Shown here piece after piece: positions 33,701 to 45,584 of a stretch of 64,000 bases of DNA; position 1 is the first letter of the stretch; every line of letters begins with the position of its first letter. The translations under genes and the position numbers were made by a program. The DNA lies in the NCBI GenBank assembly GCA_017163975.1, contig JAFFSR010000032.1:315001-379000 (forward strand). Reading direction: 5' to 3'. The notes below the pieces were generated by a model. It searched no databases, was not told the DNA's origin, and saw only the letters and a list, made by a program, of their open reading frames with translations. Origin of the DNA: Anastatus disparis. Lineage: Eukaryota > Arthropoda > Insecta > Hymenoptera > Eupelmidae.

Positions 33701-35069
33701 ATAGATACTTTTGTTATAATATCTGGCTTATCTATTACATTTTCATAAATTTCCAAGATTTAAGTTATTCCTTTACAATGTGGGTTACAGGTCATAGTTA
33801 CAAAAAGGCTAAATTTTTTAATACTTCTACCTCTCGATAAAATACTTTTGTTATAATATCTCATCTATTGCATTTTCATTAATTTCTAAATTTTCAATTA
33901 TTTCTTTCCAACGTGGGCTACAGGTCATAGTTACAAAAAGGTCAGGTTCACCATGATAATTTACAAGTGTCATTGAGTCAATGTAATTTTGTTTTAAAAA
34001 TCGTGGACTTCCTGTAAAGTTTGACGGTAATACTACCATTTTTCCAATTTTTGAAGAATCTAATTCTTTTTTGTTATGTAAATAGTCCATAACACCTTTA
34101 TAACAATCAGTTCTTAATTAGTTTTAGTTCTTTCGTAAGAAATATAATCTGGAGTTTTCAAATTTTTCAAACGCATCAACAATGAACTGTTGAGATAATT
34201 TTCCCAAATTAAGGAATGGATTAAATTCATTGCTAACACTAAATCTATAATTATAAAATTTCAAATTTGAAATATTAGAATTTCAAAATTTACTTTTCAT
34301 ATTATGGCATCCATCCAAAACCACCATCAGGATGAATAAGCGGATATGTCATAGGATCTGTATGTTTGCTAATTGTCGGTATACTAATTGGTTTATTATA
34401 CTTAGAGTAAATGGCAATATCACGTTCAATAGGAGGCTGATCGTCTTCTCCAGCATATACTATTGCAACTTCATTACAGGTAGATAGATTATATCTATTT
34501 TTATCGAAATTATTATTGCGGACAATAGACATAGTAACAGTTCTTGGAGGACAATAGATTTTTGCACATCATTGTAGTTCTTCTTCTTCTACTTTATGCA
34601 TCATTTTATAGGCTTTAGCATAAGGGTTAATGTCTCTTATCAAGATATCTAAATGTTTTAATAATGTTAAATTTATATTAATCTTATTCCGTTCAATCGT
34701 TGCCATTTCATTATCTAAAATATATAATTGTCCTTATTTACGTGCTTCATCTTTATTAGGATGTAACGTGTATACATTATGGTAAATTTATCCATATATT
34801 CTAATAACTTGTGGTCCTCTACCCGGCAATGCATTAAAATTAACACTAAAATTGGTGAATACTAAAGCATCATTGTACATCGTAACATTTCGTCGAAAAT
34901 CAATAATTTCTTCCGTTAATTCAGTTGCTAAACACTTTAATTGTTCTGGGTAAGGAGGATTTTCTAACAATTCTACTTTACCTTCATGACAACAATTGGG
35001 GAAATCGTTGCTTTTAGTATATTCGAAAGCAAAATCTTTCGCATCACGATAAACACATGTATTTGTCAT
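33701..35069 (-). pseudogene. Helitron-like N-terminal domain relic
   Basis: Open pieces, in protein order: 35069-34788 with CCHEGKVELLENPPYPEQL and YNDALVFTNFSVNF; 34532-34302 with NEVAIVYAGEDDQP, DPMTYPLIHPDGGFGW; 34090-33851 with MVVLPSNFTGSPRFLKQNY and PDLFVTMTCSPRWKEI. These match the N-terminal domain of animal Helitron proteins. A ~105 bp segment is duplicated: 33705-33812 and 33845-33950 both encode the CSPRWKEI region. Confidence 0.9.
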
Positions 35070-35084
35070 GAAACCACTGTTATT

Positions 35085-36350
35085 TTAAGATATGAGATTT
35101 TCATCGAAATATATATTTGCTATGCAACCAATCAGTTTCGAATTAATTTTTTCAGTTAATATTTTTTTATTTAATTTCTTTAATTTTTTTTCTACTTTGC
35201 CCTCTATTATTTTATTAGTAAGTTTGTTTAATACAATATTGTGATTGTTATTATAATTATTATCATTGCAATTTCTATTATAATTGTTGTCTTTAGTTTT
35301 CAATTGTTTACACTGAATAAATAATGTCTTTAATTGATAAGAATCATATTTATGTTTTCGCTTTTTTTCATCTATTGGTTTATTTATTGTAGTATCATTA
35401 TTAACATGTTAATTGTCATCAATTTCTATTTGTTTACATCTGTGCGTGATTATTTTAATTGAAAACAATCATTTTTTACTTGTATTTTCTTAATAATATC
35501 GGAATTTTCCAATTTTTGATTTTTAATTTGTACCATTCTCTCATATTCATTATATTGTTCACTAATAACTCTTCTATAACTGTCTTTTTTGCGTAATTTT
35601 TCTTTTTCATACAATTTCTCAATTCATTAGTATCTCTATTTTCAAATGATTTTATTTTTTGTATCTTAATATTTCCAATTCTTTTTATATTAATTTGGTT
35701 GTTCTTCTTTCATTTTTATGTAAGCTTTTTTCATTCGTTTAGCTTCATTTGTACGTATTTGTTCCATTTTATCAGAACCCTTTTTTATCTTTAAGCTCAT
35801 TTTTGTTATTTTATTTTTTTTTAATTTTTCTTTATATTTATTGCGTTGTTTTTTTTTAATTTTATAGAATCCTTTTTTTTACGTGAAGCTTCATTCACAC
35901 GTATTTGTACCAATTCATCAATTCTCATTTTTTCTTTGAATTTCAATTTTGTTATCTTAGTATTTTCTAATTTCTCTTCATATTCATTTAGAATTTTTTC
36001 TTCGATTTTCATATGAGCTTCTTTTTTACGTAAAGCCTTATTCGCACGTATTTGTTCCAATTTATCAGTACTTATTGTTTCCTTAAATTTCAATTTTGTT
36101 ATCTTAGTATTTTATTAATTTTCTTCATATTTTTTCGGATGTTTCTCTTTAATTTTGATATAAGCCTCTTTTTTGCGTAAAGTCTCATTCGCGCGTATTT
36201 GTTCAAATTTATCAGTACTTATTGTTTTCTTGAATTGCCATTTTGTTATCTTAGTATTTTCTAATTTCTGTTTATATTTATTTGGTTGTCCTTCTTTCAT
36301 TTTCATATAAGCTTTTTTCTTACGTAAAGTTTCTTAAACTCGTCTTAGTT
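35085..36350 (-). pseudogene. Helitron N-terminal basic repeats
   Basis: The minus translation holds about four units of ~49 residues (about 147 bp), each with YEEKLENTKITK, FKETISTDKLEQIRAN and LRKKEAYIKIKE. Units lie at roughly 35820-36310, with decayed ones on either side. Such basic, helix-forming repeats are common at the start of animal Helitron proteins. A stop near 36110 splits them. The 35085-35303 piece is Asn/Lys-rich and joins the repeats to the N domain. Confidence 0.7.
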
Positions 36351-36898
36351 CTACTTTATCATTACTTTTTTTTTCTTGCATTTCCATAATAATGTCTTTT
36401 TCTGAAATTTTTTTATATTAATGTGATTGTTCTGTTACCATTTTTCTATTAACGGGATGTCAGAGCTGCAGCAATTGAGTTTTGCTTTTTTCATTTCATC
36501 AATATCTTTTTAAATTTATAAATTAAACAAATATAATGACTTTTCCGCACTAAAACTATATTAATAAAATAATTTTTGTTAAAATAAAAAATCATTTGGA
36601 CTTGTTATTTTCTTATGAGCTTGGATTGGAAATTCGATATCCAACTCGATAAACCTAACCATAAAATACGATACATTGGAAGTTTTTATTATAACTTTAT
36701 ATGTATAATATTTTGGTGGATTTCTTGAGTTGTCCTCACTAGAGTTTAATCTTACAAATTTTTACTTTGTAGCAAAAAAACTCGATCAAACGCATCGTTT
36801 ATTCAAAAGTGAGGATCGGAAATATTATTAGAAGGCGGGCAGCTTTGTCATGCTCTTAAGTCCTGTAACAAATAAAGCTTCTTTATCATCTATTTTTT
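36351..36898. other. Noncoding spacer, no gene
   Basis: No supported gene or repeat. It separates the Helitron repeats from the protease relic. Confidence 0.35.
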
Positions 36899-37447
36899 TT
36901 ATTCTTTTCTTTCTTCATTTAATTTAATCTCGACTGTCCTAATTTTACTATCGTTATAATTTACGTAGATATCATCGATTCCCATTATATCATCATCTGG
37001 TTTTAAAAAATTTGTATCTGAAATGTCATTGTCGATTTCCATCAAAATTGTGTCATGATTCGAATTCTTTTGTTTACGATACATTTCCATGATCTGTTTT
37101 TGTTCTGCTAATAAATGCGTTTATGAGTTTTCTAATAGTTCAAGCTCAGCGAAATCTAAATTCAATGGTATATGATTTAGACGTTACTCATGACAAAAAC
37201 TCCTCCTTATCATGTCCGGTGGATTATCGTAATTAATATTTGCATTATTATGATTTTGTAAAACTGGAAACATTCTTATTTGTTGCATTTTAAAAATTCT
37301 TGATAAACGTAATCGCATTTGAGAAACATCATATCTTAAACAGCATGGACCTAAATTATATAGTATTGCAACAGCAAAAACAATTGCAAAAACGCCACAA
37401 TTATAATTATTTGTTTGTGGTTGTACTATTTCGAATACTATGCTCAA
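36899..37447 (-). pseudogene. Ulp1-like cysteine protease C-terminal relic
   Basis: The minus translation starts IVFEIVQPQTNNYNCGVFA and continues VAILYNLGPCCLRYDVSQMR and IFKMQQIRMFP. The Q-x-x-x-N-x-x-x-CG block matches the catalytic Gln and Cys of Ulp1/SENP-type proteases; the following blocks match proteases carried by animal transposons. The catalytic His/Asp part is missing. The frame runs on past stops near 37181 and 37120 into a 63-codon acidic tail (36899-37090). It lies upstream of the Helitron on the same strand, so it may have been Helitron cargo; this is inference. Confidence 0.65.
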
Positions 37448-37509
37448 TTCTGATTTGTTTGGAAATAATCTGTTTATATAAATCTTATGCTCATCTTGTA
37501 GATATTTAA

Positions 37510-38045
37510 GATTTAAACGGAAAATAATAACTGTATTAATTCTCCATCAATCGGTACTGGATTAATATATTATGGTCTTCAAATCAGTAAAGTTAATTGC
37601 ATGTTAAATGAGGTGCACCATTTTGAAATATTATTAAATTCTAATATATGAATATCAGTTAACATGAAAACAATTCAACTATACAATCCCTGTCTCCCAA
37701 CAATCAATTTATCTTTCTCAGTCAAAACCATTATTGAAGATTTAAATTCTTTTCAGAATTTTAATTCATTTTTAATGAACTTTTTTCAAAGATATTCACA
37801 AAAGAATTGATTTTATATTAACTAATTTAGTTTACTGTCTTTTTACCTTAAAAGCTGAAAAATAAAAGAAATTATATGATATATATATATATATATATCA
37901 ATTTTAAATTACTAATGATTAATTTAAAACTTGAAAGTAACTATTTTGAAACAGAGTATGGAAGATAAATATGTATTGTTTTATTCCTTAAATATCACAA
38001 ATTAAAATATTAATTATTAGTCATTTAAAAGTATTATATATTATA
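37510..38045. other. AT-rich DNA, no gene
   Basis: Nothing recognisable except a short (TA)n at about 37880-37898. Confidence 0.35.
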
Positions 38046-38123
38046 CAGGGTGTTCAAAAAGTCCCGGACCCCCTCTGTACTTTCTGAGTTACAGGGGGGG
38101 TCCGGGACTTTTTAAACACCCTG
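38046..38123. mobile_element. 78 bp palindromic MITE at TA
   Basis: Starts CAGGGTGTTCAAAAAGTCCC and ends with the near-exact complement, with GGACCCCC/GGGGGTCC at the inner side. TA flanks both ends (38044-38045 and 38124-38125). CAGGGTGT ends at TA are typical of tiny mariner-like insect elements. Confidence 0.85.
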
Positions 38124-38125
38124 TA

Positions 38126-39040
38126 TGAATAATTCTATATTTATTAATTTTTAATTTTAGTAATAGGAAAAGCTGCACGAAAAGAGATTAACAATCACTT
38201 TCCTGCGAAATATTGCCCTTAAATTGAGTAGGTGAAATGTAAGTCTTAGAAACAAAGAAAAGACACTAAGCATCGCAAATTTATGCTCTTACTTTATAAT
38301 ATAATAGTACCAACATTAGTCCCTAAAATTCAAGCTTTAGTTCTAATTGAAATTATGTCATCACTTTTTTATCAAATACCTTAGTACATAAATTAGATAT
38401 ACTATATTTAGAACCTGTTTCAACAATACTTTCCTTTCTCTGTGCAGTTGTTGGCTCTAGTAAACTTTAAACACTTTTTTCGATTATTTCATGGTTCGGG
38501 ATTGAAACCCATGATTAAAAAAAATGAATTCTTATCATATTTTTTTATTGATTCAAATGCAATTCAGTAGAACGAATTCTTATTTCATCATGATATGATT
38601 TGTATTTAAAAAATTTTTATGCATATTGTAACTTAAATTAATCTTTTTTATAAAAATATAAAAATTTTATTTAGTACAAAACTACAATATCAAAATGCAT
38701 AAGTAGCGGCACTTTTTTCTCATTTTAAAATTAGCTAATTCATATATACTAATATAATATATGAAAATTCCACCGAGTGACGTTAGGAGCGAGGTATTTT
38801 TTGTTCGTAATTAAATTATAAATACAAATCTACTTCATTCATTTAAAAAAAAATTGTAGAAAATCGCTATGTTTGAGCTACAATTTCAAAGAGGTTATGT
38901 TCATGTTTACGCGACCTATTACGCAAGCATCTTCTTTCCATTCCACGGATTTTTTCACCCTATGGTCACACGGAGAGAAAAAACAGTAGAATAGACGGTA
39001 GAATAGAAAAATGAATATATAGCTAAATATTTGTTTTAAT
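38126..39040. other. AT-rich DNA, no gene
   Basis: No coding or mobile-element signal recognised. Confidence 0.35.
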
Positions 39041-39078
39041 CAATTCATTTTGTTGTTTTTTCAAGTTTTTGAAAAGAA

Positions 39079-39217
39079 TTGTAAAAAACATGTACTTTTT
39101 TCAAATATATAATTTCCTTAGATCTTAAGTCAGTCTTTGATACAGTTGGTAAGAATATTTACATTAAAATCACATTGTAAAAAACATTTACTTTTTTCAA
39201 ATAAATAATTTCCTTTT
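39079..39217 (+). pseudogene. RT motif relic flanked by 43 bp direct repeats
   Basis: The plus translation has ISLDLKSVFDTVGKN, close to the relic at 24800-25080. It overlaps a 43 bp direct repeat: TTGTAAAAAACATGTACTTT at 39080 recurs with few changes at 39175, just before the non-LTR element. Confidence 0.35.
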
Positions 39218-40340
39218 CGAATGTGACCTCATTAAGAGCTCACATTGGACAGGTGCGCGAGCTCTTATGCGATGGTCCCTCTTATGATCCGTTTGGAGTT
39301 GCTGAAACCTGGCTGGGACCGACTGTCTCGGATGACGTTATTCGGATTAAGGATTATAAGTTGTTCAGGCAGGACAGAAATCTTCATGGAGGAGGGGTTA
39401 CCCTCTACGTTAAAAATAATTTAAAATGTGAAGTACTAACTATTTCTAGTACCACAACCATAACTATCAGCGGTAAACCTGAAGTGCCAGAATATATTTT
39501 TTGTTCGATTAAGGATGGCGACTCTGAACCTGTGCTGGTTTTTGTCATTTATCGCCCTCCGCCATTTCATTTACAAAAAATTCTGATTTGTTAAATTCTT
39601 CGAGAGATTTATCTCATGATTTTTCACATACAATTATAATGGGGGATCTGAATGCCGATCTTCTGCGAGAAAGCAGTGATGCGAGGTTTCTTAGTAAACT
39701 AACAGCGGAGCTTTCGCTTCAGTTGGTCCAGCATGGTGCCACGAATATAACTCCATCTTCTCACACATGGATTGACCTGATTCTTGTGGATGACAATGAC
39801 AATGTACTTGACGCACGTAACTTACCTGTGAATTTTCATAGTCGGCACAACTTAATTGATGTTTCTATTGCTTATTTTACGTGCAGTATAGATCACAAGT
39901 CGATTGGATACAGAAACTATAAAAGCATTTGTCAAAATGAATTACTAGAGAAACTAGCCGGCTATGATTGGCCACCATTAACAGCTGGTACTGTCGACCC
40001 AAAGTCTGCACTTTGCTGCATTTGTGACAATTTTACTTCTGTCATAGAGAGTTTAGCACCAGTGACAATACTCAAGCATACGAAGAATAGCCCACCATGG
40101 TTAAATAAAGAATTGTCGCAGATGCGGCGCAAGCGAGATGCTATTTACAGAAGATATAAACGGACGAACGAAACGCAATACCTGACTGAGTTTCTGCATT
40201 TACGTAAAATGGTTGACGAACAGACTGAACTCGCAAAGACCACATACTATCATAATAGACTGTTCGAAGCACTTGCAAATGGTAATGCCTGGAAGGAGCT
40301 GAGAGACCTGGGACTTTCAACCGAACCACAAGGGACTTGA
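39218..40340 (+). pseudogene. Endonuclease domain and linker of non-LTR ORF2
   Basis: Open pieces 39223-39594 and 39588-40340, joined by a frameshift near 39590. Motifs: NVTSLRAHIGQ, GVAETWLGPT (catalytic Glu), FVIYRPPP, IIMGDLNADLLRES (catalytic Asp/Asn), HTWIDLILV, and SRHNLIDV where SDHxLI is usual, so the terminal Asp of the D-H pair is changed. The linker then carries PPWLNKELSQMRRKRD. In an active element this domain nicks target DNA. Confidence 0.85.
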
Positions 40341-41392
40341 ATGGATTTACTCCTGATAAGCAAAACGCGCACTTCGCTGGGGTGTCGGTCTCGCCACATG
40401 ATGATGATGAGCTTCGCGAGAGGGTTCTTACTGAATGTAGTGAAGATGGTTTTGCTTTTAAACCAATTAATATCAATGATGTTGTTCTTGCGATTTCCCA
40501 TTTTTCATCGCAGGCTCGTGGCGAGGATGGCATTTCTCAAAGCGTGATACTCAAAGCCTTACCATCTATTGGTGAACATCTTGTGACTCTGTTCAACTCT
40601 TTTTTTTGGGGGGGGGGGGGGGTCTTCCCTGGCCTTTGGAAGCAGGCACGTATTATGCCATTAAAGAAGTGTTCTGCACCTAAATCGCCTAAAGATTTTA
40701 GGCCAGTTGCGATTTTGTGTTTTTTTTCGAAGGTACTGGAGAAGATTGCCTACGACCAATTGCAGGAATATATCACTACAAATAAGATACTTGATTCCAT
40801 GCAGACTGGTTACAGAAAAAATCACTCTACGCAGACAGCTTTGCTTAAATTAACAGACGATATAAGGTCAGGTCTTGACAAAAAACTCGTCACGTTACTT
40901 TTACTTTTTGACTTTAGTAAGGCATTCGACACGATCTTTCCCTCTAAATTACTTGCAAGGCTTAGATCGACGGGGTTTTCCAGGTCCGCTCTCGTGTGGA
41001 TTACCTCTTATATTTCAGGAAGGAAACAAATGGTTTCAACACACTTACAAGAAGATTCGTGTTGGCTAACAACCAACCTAGGAGTTCCACAGGAATCGGT
41101 ACTGAGGCCTTTGCTGTTTTGCCTTTACATTGATAACGTACGTAACGCTCTTGGCTCTGGTTGTGATGAGCACCTACTGTATGTAGATGACCTGCAGATT
41201 TATACGTACGTTCCTCGTGAGAATGTGGATGCAGGTATTCTAATCTTACAGAGGGCGGCCAATGCGGTGTCGGAGTGGGCAGCTGGTGCCTCACTTACTT
41301 CAAATGCTAGCAAGACTAAGGCAATCGTCTTTGGCAGTAATCGTTTCATCAATTTATTTTATGCTGGCGTATTCATTTCTCTGACATTGTAA
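40337..41392 (+). pseudogene. Reverse transcriptase of the non-LTR element
   Basis: 351 open codons with KSPKDFRPVAILCFFSKVLE, QTGYRKNHSTQTALLKL, LFDFSKAFDTI (motif A), LGVPQESVLRPLLFCLYI (motif B, two changes from GVPQGSVLGPLLF) and HLLYVDDLQIY (intact YVDD). A run of 15 G at 40608-40622 replaces ordinary codons before VFPGLWKQARI. The stop at 41390 cuts the thumb; the next frame continues with NLGVVLDCKL-type sequence. Confidence 0.9.
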
Positions 41393-41398
41393 CGAGCC

Positions 41399-42027
41399 TT
41401 GGTGTTGTGCTTGACTGTAAGCTTTCTTGAGAGCCTCACATTAATATGGTTACAAAAAAATTCAATAGAGTACGCTCTGCGGTTTTTTCGTCAGTTCACC
41501 ACGGAGGCTCTGCGTAAACAACTTGCAACCGCCCAGCTGTTTCCGCATCTTAATTACTGTTCAGTGATTCTCCTTCTCAGGGCTTGAAGAAAAGAATACA
41601 AAGACTGCAGAATTCGTGTGTGAGATATATATTAGGTATAAGAATGGGAGCTCATATTTCTCCTTATAAAGCCGCGTTGGGTTGGCTGCGTACTGATTCG
41701 AGGAGACAGTATTTTTTGGCTGTATTCATGTACAAGATCGTGCGCATGAATACTACGGAGCATCTAATGGGTCTCTCCACTAGATGTGTACCCAGGGTGG
41801 CTACTAGGGGAGAAATCAGGAATCTTATGGTGCCCTTTATGCGTACTGAGGTTGGCAGGAATTCCTTCCAAGTTCAAAATGCGCATTTTAGGAACTCCCT
41901 GCCTGCTGAGATTAAACATCTTCCATCTCTCAGCAGGTTCAAGGCAGCGATAAGAGGGTACTTGCTCGACCTGGATATATATTTTTTACTATTAATTTAT
42001 GTTAATTTATTTAATTTATTTTTGTAA
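41399..42027 (+). pseudogene. C-terminal domain of non-LTR ORF2
   Basis: Two open pieces, 41399-41587 and 41584-42027, in different frames. The second carries KRIQRLQNSCVRYILGIR, ALGWLRTDSRRQYFL and FKAAIRGYLLD, the usual C-terminus of Jockey/CR1-type ORF2 proteins. No RNase H is present. Confidence 0.75.
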
Positions 42028-42514
42028 CGTCCTGTATATAGGCTTAAAGTGTGAGTGTATTTATTGTATGAGTGTTGGCTGAATGGTTGGTAAGTGAGAG
42101 TTTTTATTTGATTTTATTTTTGACTGCATTTCATGCTATCACGTACGCTTGTTATTTTATTTTATTATGTATTAAATTTAATTCTTTTAAATTTCAACAT
42201 TGTGACTGATAGATATTGTATGACTGATTTTTATTTATATGATTATTTTTATTTTTATTGCGTGTATTGTATGATTACTCTGTAATATCACTTTTATTTA
42301 TTTTTGTTTATGACTGACTTATTTAGTATTATTAGATTTGGTGACTGACTGTGATATTAATTGTGCAATATTTACGTTTATATATATTTATATTTTTTTA
42401 TAACATTTTATGCAATATTTATTGTTTTTATATTTACAAATTGTATTACACGTTTTTGTACTCTTTTACAAAATAAAATAATATCTATCTATCTATATCT
42501 ATCTATTTCAGAAA

Positions 42515-43265
42515 AAGAAAAAAAAATACCGTTTTCGTCAACGGAATTTTTAAAAACTAAAATTGTCATAGAAGATCAATCAACATATGCATTAAAAACT
42601 TTATTAAAAAAATCAAAAATATAATATATGTTATAAATATTTTTTATTACATAAAATAAATCTCTGGTTGCATATATTGAAGAAATTTCCGAAGAACAAA
42701 CTTTTGTTAACAAACAAAAACAAACTGATTTCAGGATTTTGAAATTCATAATAAATGATTCTGAAGGATTCAGAATTCAATGCAATATTTATGATGAAAA
42801 TATTAAAAAATTTATGAAAAATCTAAAACTAAACGAAGTAAATTTTTATAATATACAATATTATCAATTACAACATAATATTCAACATTTTTTAATATTT
42901 CAGAAAATATCATTAGAGAATGTTAATGTATTAAAAGCAAAAGGATACAATGAAGGAAATAATATATATGACTTAACATTAAAATATTATTCGAATATTA
43001 TTCATTTAGGCGAATACAATACATTGAAAAATAACAAACTAATTAAAATAAATTTCGAAGAAATAAAATTATGACCTAGATTAATAAGTAATTAAATATT
43101 ATTGAAAAAAAAAATATAATAATATAAATAATTTTTTATTTTTCAGAAATACAAGGGTATTTAAAAATTTCTTTTGCACAAAAACATGAAAAAAATGAAT
43201 CAGAATACATCGGAACAATAGCGGATGGACAATATAAATTAGTCATTTTATTAAATAATTAGAAA
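42515..43265 (+). pseudogene. RPA-like OB-fold relic
   Basis: The longest open stretch is 42739-43074, but the frame continues upstream to about 42661 (SLVAYIEEISEEQ). Blocks such as FIINDSEGFRIQCNIYDENI, KFMKNLKLNEVNFY and IYDLTLKYYSNIIHLGEYN fit the OB folds of replication protein A large subunit-like proteins. Neighbouring pieces at 42515-42623 and 43147-43260 start right after TTTCAG, possibly exons. RPA-like genes are frequent cargo of Helitrons, and a Helitron relic lies 6 kb away on the other strand. Assignment is by motif resemblance only. Confidence 0.45.
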
Positions 43266-43797
43266 ACAAATATGTGAATTGAGTAAGAGGAACAAAACTA
43301 GAAATTATTGGGAAAATAGAATAAAATAGTAAAAACAATTATAAGAATATATTATATGCATATACACTTATGAACATATTCATGTATATTTATATATATA
43401 TACATATATATATATATGTATATTTTTATGAATGAGGTATTATGCAGACAAAATCATAGATGAATCGTGACTTATGCAGACATTAGCGTACTTATGCTGA
43501 CGTCCGCATAATGCCACCCGTTTTTCATTTATTTATTGATACTTGTGCTGACAATTCCATACAGTAGATTTTTCTTGAGTTGAGTTACGAAAAAATTCTA
43601 CAAAACAAAAACGCGCCCACCAATCAAATTTCGAAAACAAATGTGCCCACCAATCAAAGTTTTAACAAATTCGTATTTAACATATGCGTAAGTAACAAAG
43701 GAAGGGATAACATAGGAGACCGCCACACACCCGCGACGTGTGCAGGACACTTAACAAAGTCTGTACTGTATGAGTCAGCATAATACCGCGTACATAC

Positions 43798-43798
<1 letters not shown>
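43266..43798. other. Noncoding DNA with TA palindrome
   Basis: A TA-rich palindrome lies at about 43390-43432. The short open frame at 43580-43783 has no recognisable content. Confidence 0.35.
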
Positions 43799-43837
<39 letters not shown>

Positions 43838-44095
43838 TTCATTACATTGAAATCAAGAATTGAGACTTTTTCCTTTACGTGAATCTCTTTTGCATTATTG
43901 TCACATACAAACATACACACACACACACACACACGTGCACCTTTAACATACACACTTACACATACATACACATATACACATTCACATACATACAAACACA
44001 TACACATACACACATAAACATACATACACATACACACACACATACACAATATCCGTAACTCCGTCTCCGTCATCGTCTCTCCGTCTCCATTTCAC
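43799..44095 (+). repeat. Second copy of the composite TA/CA/CCGTCTC repeat
   Basis: (TA)n at 43799-43831, then TTTCATTACATTGAAATCAA, CATTATTGTCACATACAAAC, a CA tract, ACGTGCACCTTTAACATACA, more CA and CACAATATCCGTAACTCCGT. The blocks have the same order and orientation as at 19280-19600; the repeat lengths differ. Confidence 0.8.
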
Positions 44096-44335
44096 AGACA
44101 CATACACAAACACACACACACATAAACATACACACATACACACACACCCATACACACATTCACATACACACATACACAGACACACATACACATACACACA
44201 TACACATACTCACATAAACATACACACATACACTTACACACATACACACATACACATACACACATACATATACACACATCCACATGTAAACAAAGATAAA
44301 CATTCATAACACATTTATACTTATATTCATGTTGC
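44096..44335. repeat. CA-rich array
   Basis: CACATA/CACACA units. All Cys/Tyr/Val-rich or His/Thr-rich open frames here are by-products of the array. Confidence 0.95.
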
Positions 44336-44702
44336 ACATTTTACTCAAGGGTGATTGAACTCCGTACGCATCATATGTCAAGTCTTCTACCTTGAGACTG
44401 CGATAGCAAACAATAACATTATACATTTGCGAGAATGCGGCACACAAGAATGCGACGCACAAGAGGCGATCGAACTCTAAACTGCATCACATGCAAAATT
44501 CAATTAATCTTTTCCCCGAAATTATAAAAGTATCAATAATATCATACATACGAAAGAAAGCAACTGTCTTTTACCCATAGTATTAAAACCCAAGAGTCTT
44601 TAGCTCGCAAGCTTAATTTCATACTTACCATCTAAGGCTACGCTTCGCCTAAAATTATTGTACTAGAGGTTAAAAAGGAGAAATAAAGATAAGTCCAATT
44701 GA

Positions 44703-44757
<55 letters not shown>

Positions 44758-44934
44758 TTCTTTTATTCTTGGATACCTATCCTAAAGAACCAACGTCCTA
44801 AATTACAAAAATAAGTTATAATAATAATTAAAAATTTATAAAAATTAATAGATCAAGTTTATTAAATAATGTCATGACAAAGAGCATTGTTTTAAACATC
44901 AAAATGCACAAAGAGTAAATTTTCGCCTTAATGC
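44336..44934. other. Noncoding DNA with CA/TA tract
   Basis: Contains (CA)n and (AT)n at 44703-44749. A purported 5' LTR or gag of the next element was looked for and not found. Confidence 0.35.
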
Positions 44935-45066
44935 CTCAAAAAGCAAAACTTATTTAGAGGATCCGGCACCATAGTCGAAGACCCCACCCGACCGTCAGAA
45001 TTATTAGGTAAACCAGGATTACCAGACGCAATCTTTCCAACAGATGAAAAGCACTGGCATCTCTGG

Positions 45067-45372
45067 ATGCGACCCTCAGGAACAGGAGAAAAATTATTAA
45101 AATTCTTAGTGGACACAGGAGCAGGCATAACATTCATAAAAGACAAAGTGTTGGATCTTAATACCTGCAATCCTATAAGACAAAAACCAGAAGAGAGACA
45201 AACAATACAGATAGTTAACAATAATCACACAGTGCTTGGCAAATGTAAATTGAATGTTTTTAGAAAGGACTTTATATATCATGTCGCAAGCCATAAAATA
45301 CCCTTCGATGCAGATGGGTTATTGGGCCGAGGATGGCTACAACATTATAAAGCATTAATTGATACAGAATAA
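45067..45372 (+). pseudogene. Retroviral-type aspartyl protease
   Basis: The frame carries LKFLVDTGAGITFIKD, the D-T-G-A active site of retropepsins, and later DGLLGRGWLQHY, the typical flap-side glycine-rich end. It ends in a stop before the RT; the bases from 45373 to 45584 decode to pol-like fragments with stops. Upstream sequence lacks gag. Confidence 0.85.
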
Positions 45373-45584
45373 CAAAATATAAAAATTTTTTATGCACAAG
45401 ACAACCTTTTACAATTCACATTCAATGAAGAACCTGTTTATGTAAATCAAGGAATCAATCTTATAAAAATATATCAGATGGAGAGTACATAATAACCGAT
45501 CCGAAAAATATAATAACACCAGCAATATATACAGTACAAAATAATAGTACAACACTCAACATCGTTAATGAGTCAGTATAGGAA

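Larger units (their letters stand above)
27050..36350 (-). mobile_element. Decayed Helitron, split by a later transposon
   Basis: Reading the minus strand from 36350, there are basic N-terminal repeats, the Helitron-like N domain, the Rep region, the linker, and a Pif1-type helicase ending near 27060. The helicase and the rest are separated by the transposon at 28512-32248. Every domain has stops or frameshifts. The terminal hairpin and CTRR end expected of Helitrons were not found with confidence, so the outer limits are approximate. Confidence 0.85.
39217..42510 (+). mobile_element. 5'-truncated non-LTR retrotransposon with (TATC)n tail
   Basis: It starts abruptly at the first conserved residues of the endonuclease (NVTSLRAHIGQ) and runs through RT and a C-terminal domain to 42027, then ~450 bp of 3' noncoding DNA ending in ATCTATCTATC near 42480-42510. 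ORF1 is absent. 5' truncation with a microsatellite tail is the usual outcome of target-primed reverse transcription. Frame changes near 39590, 40335, 41395 and 41585 make it inactive. Confidence 0.85.
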
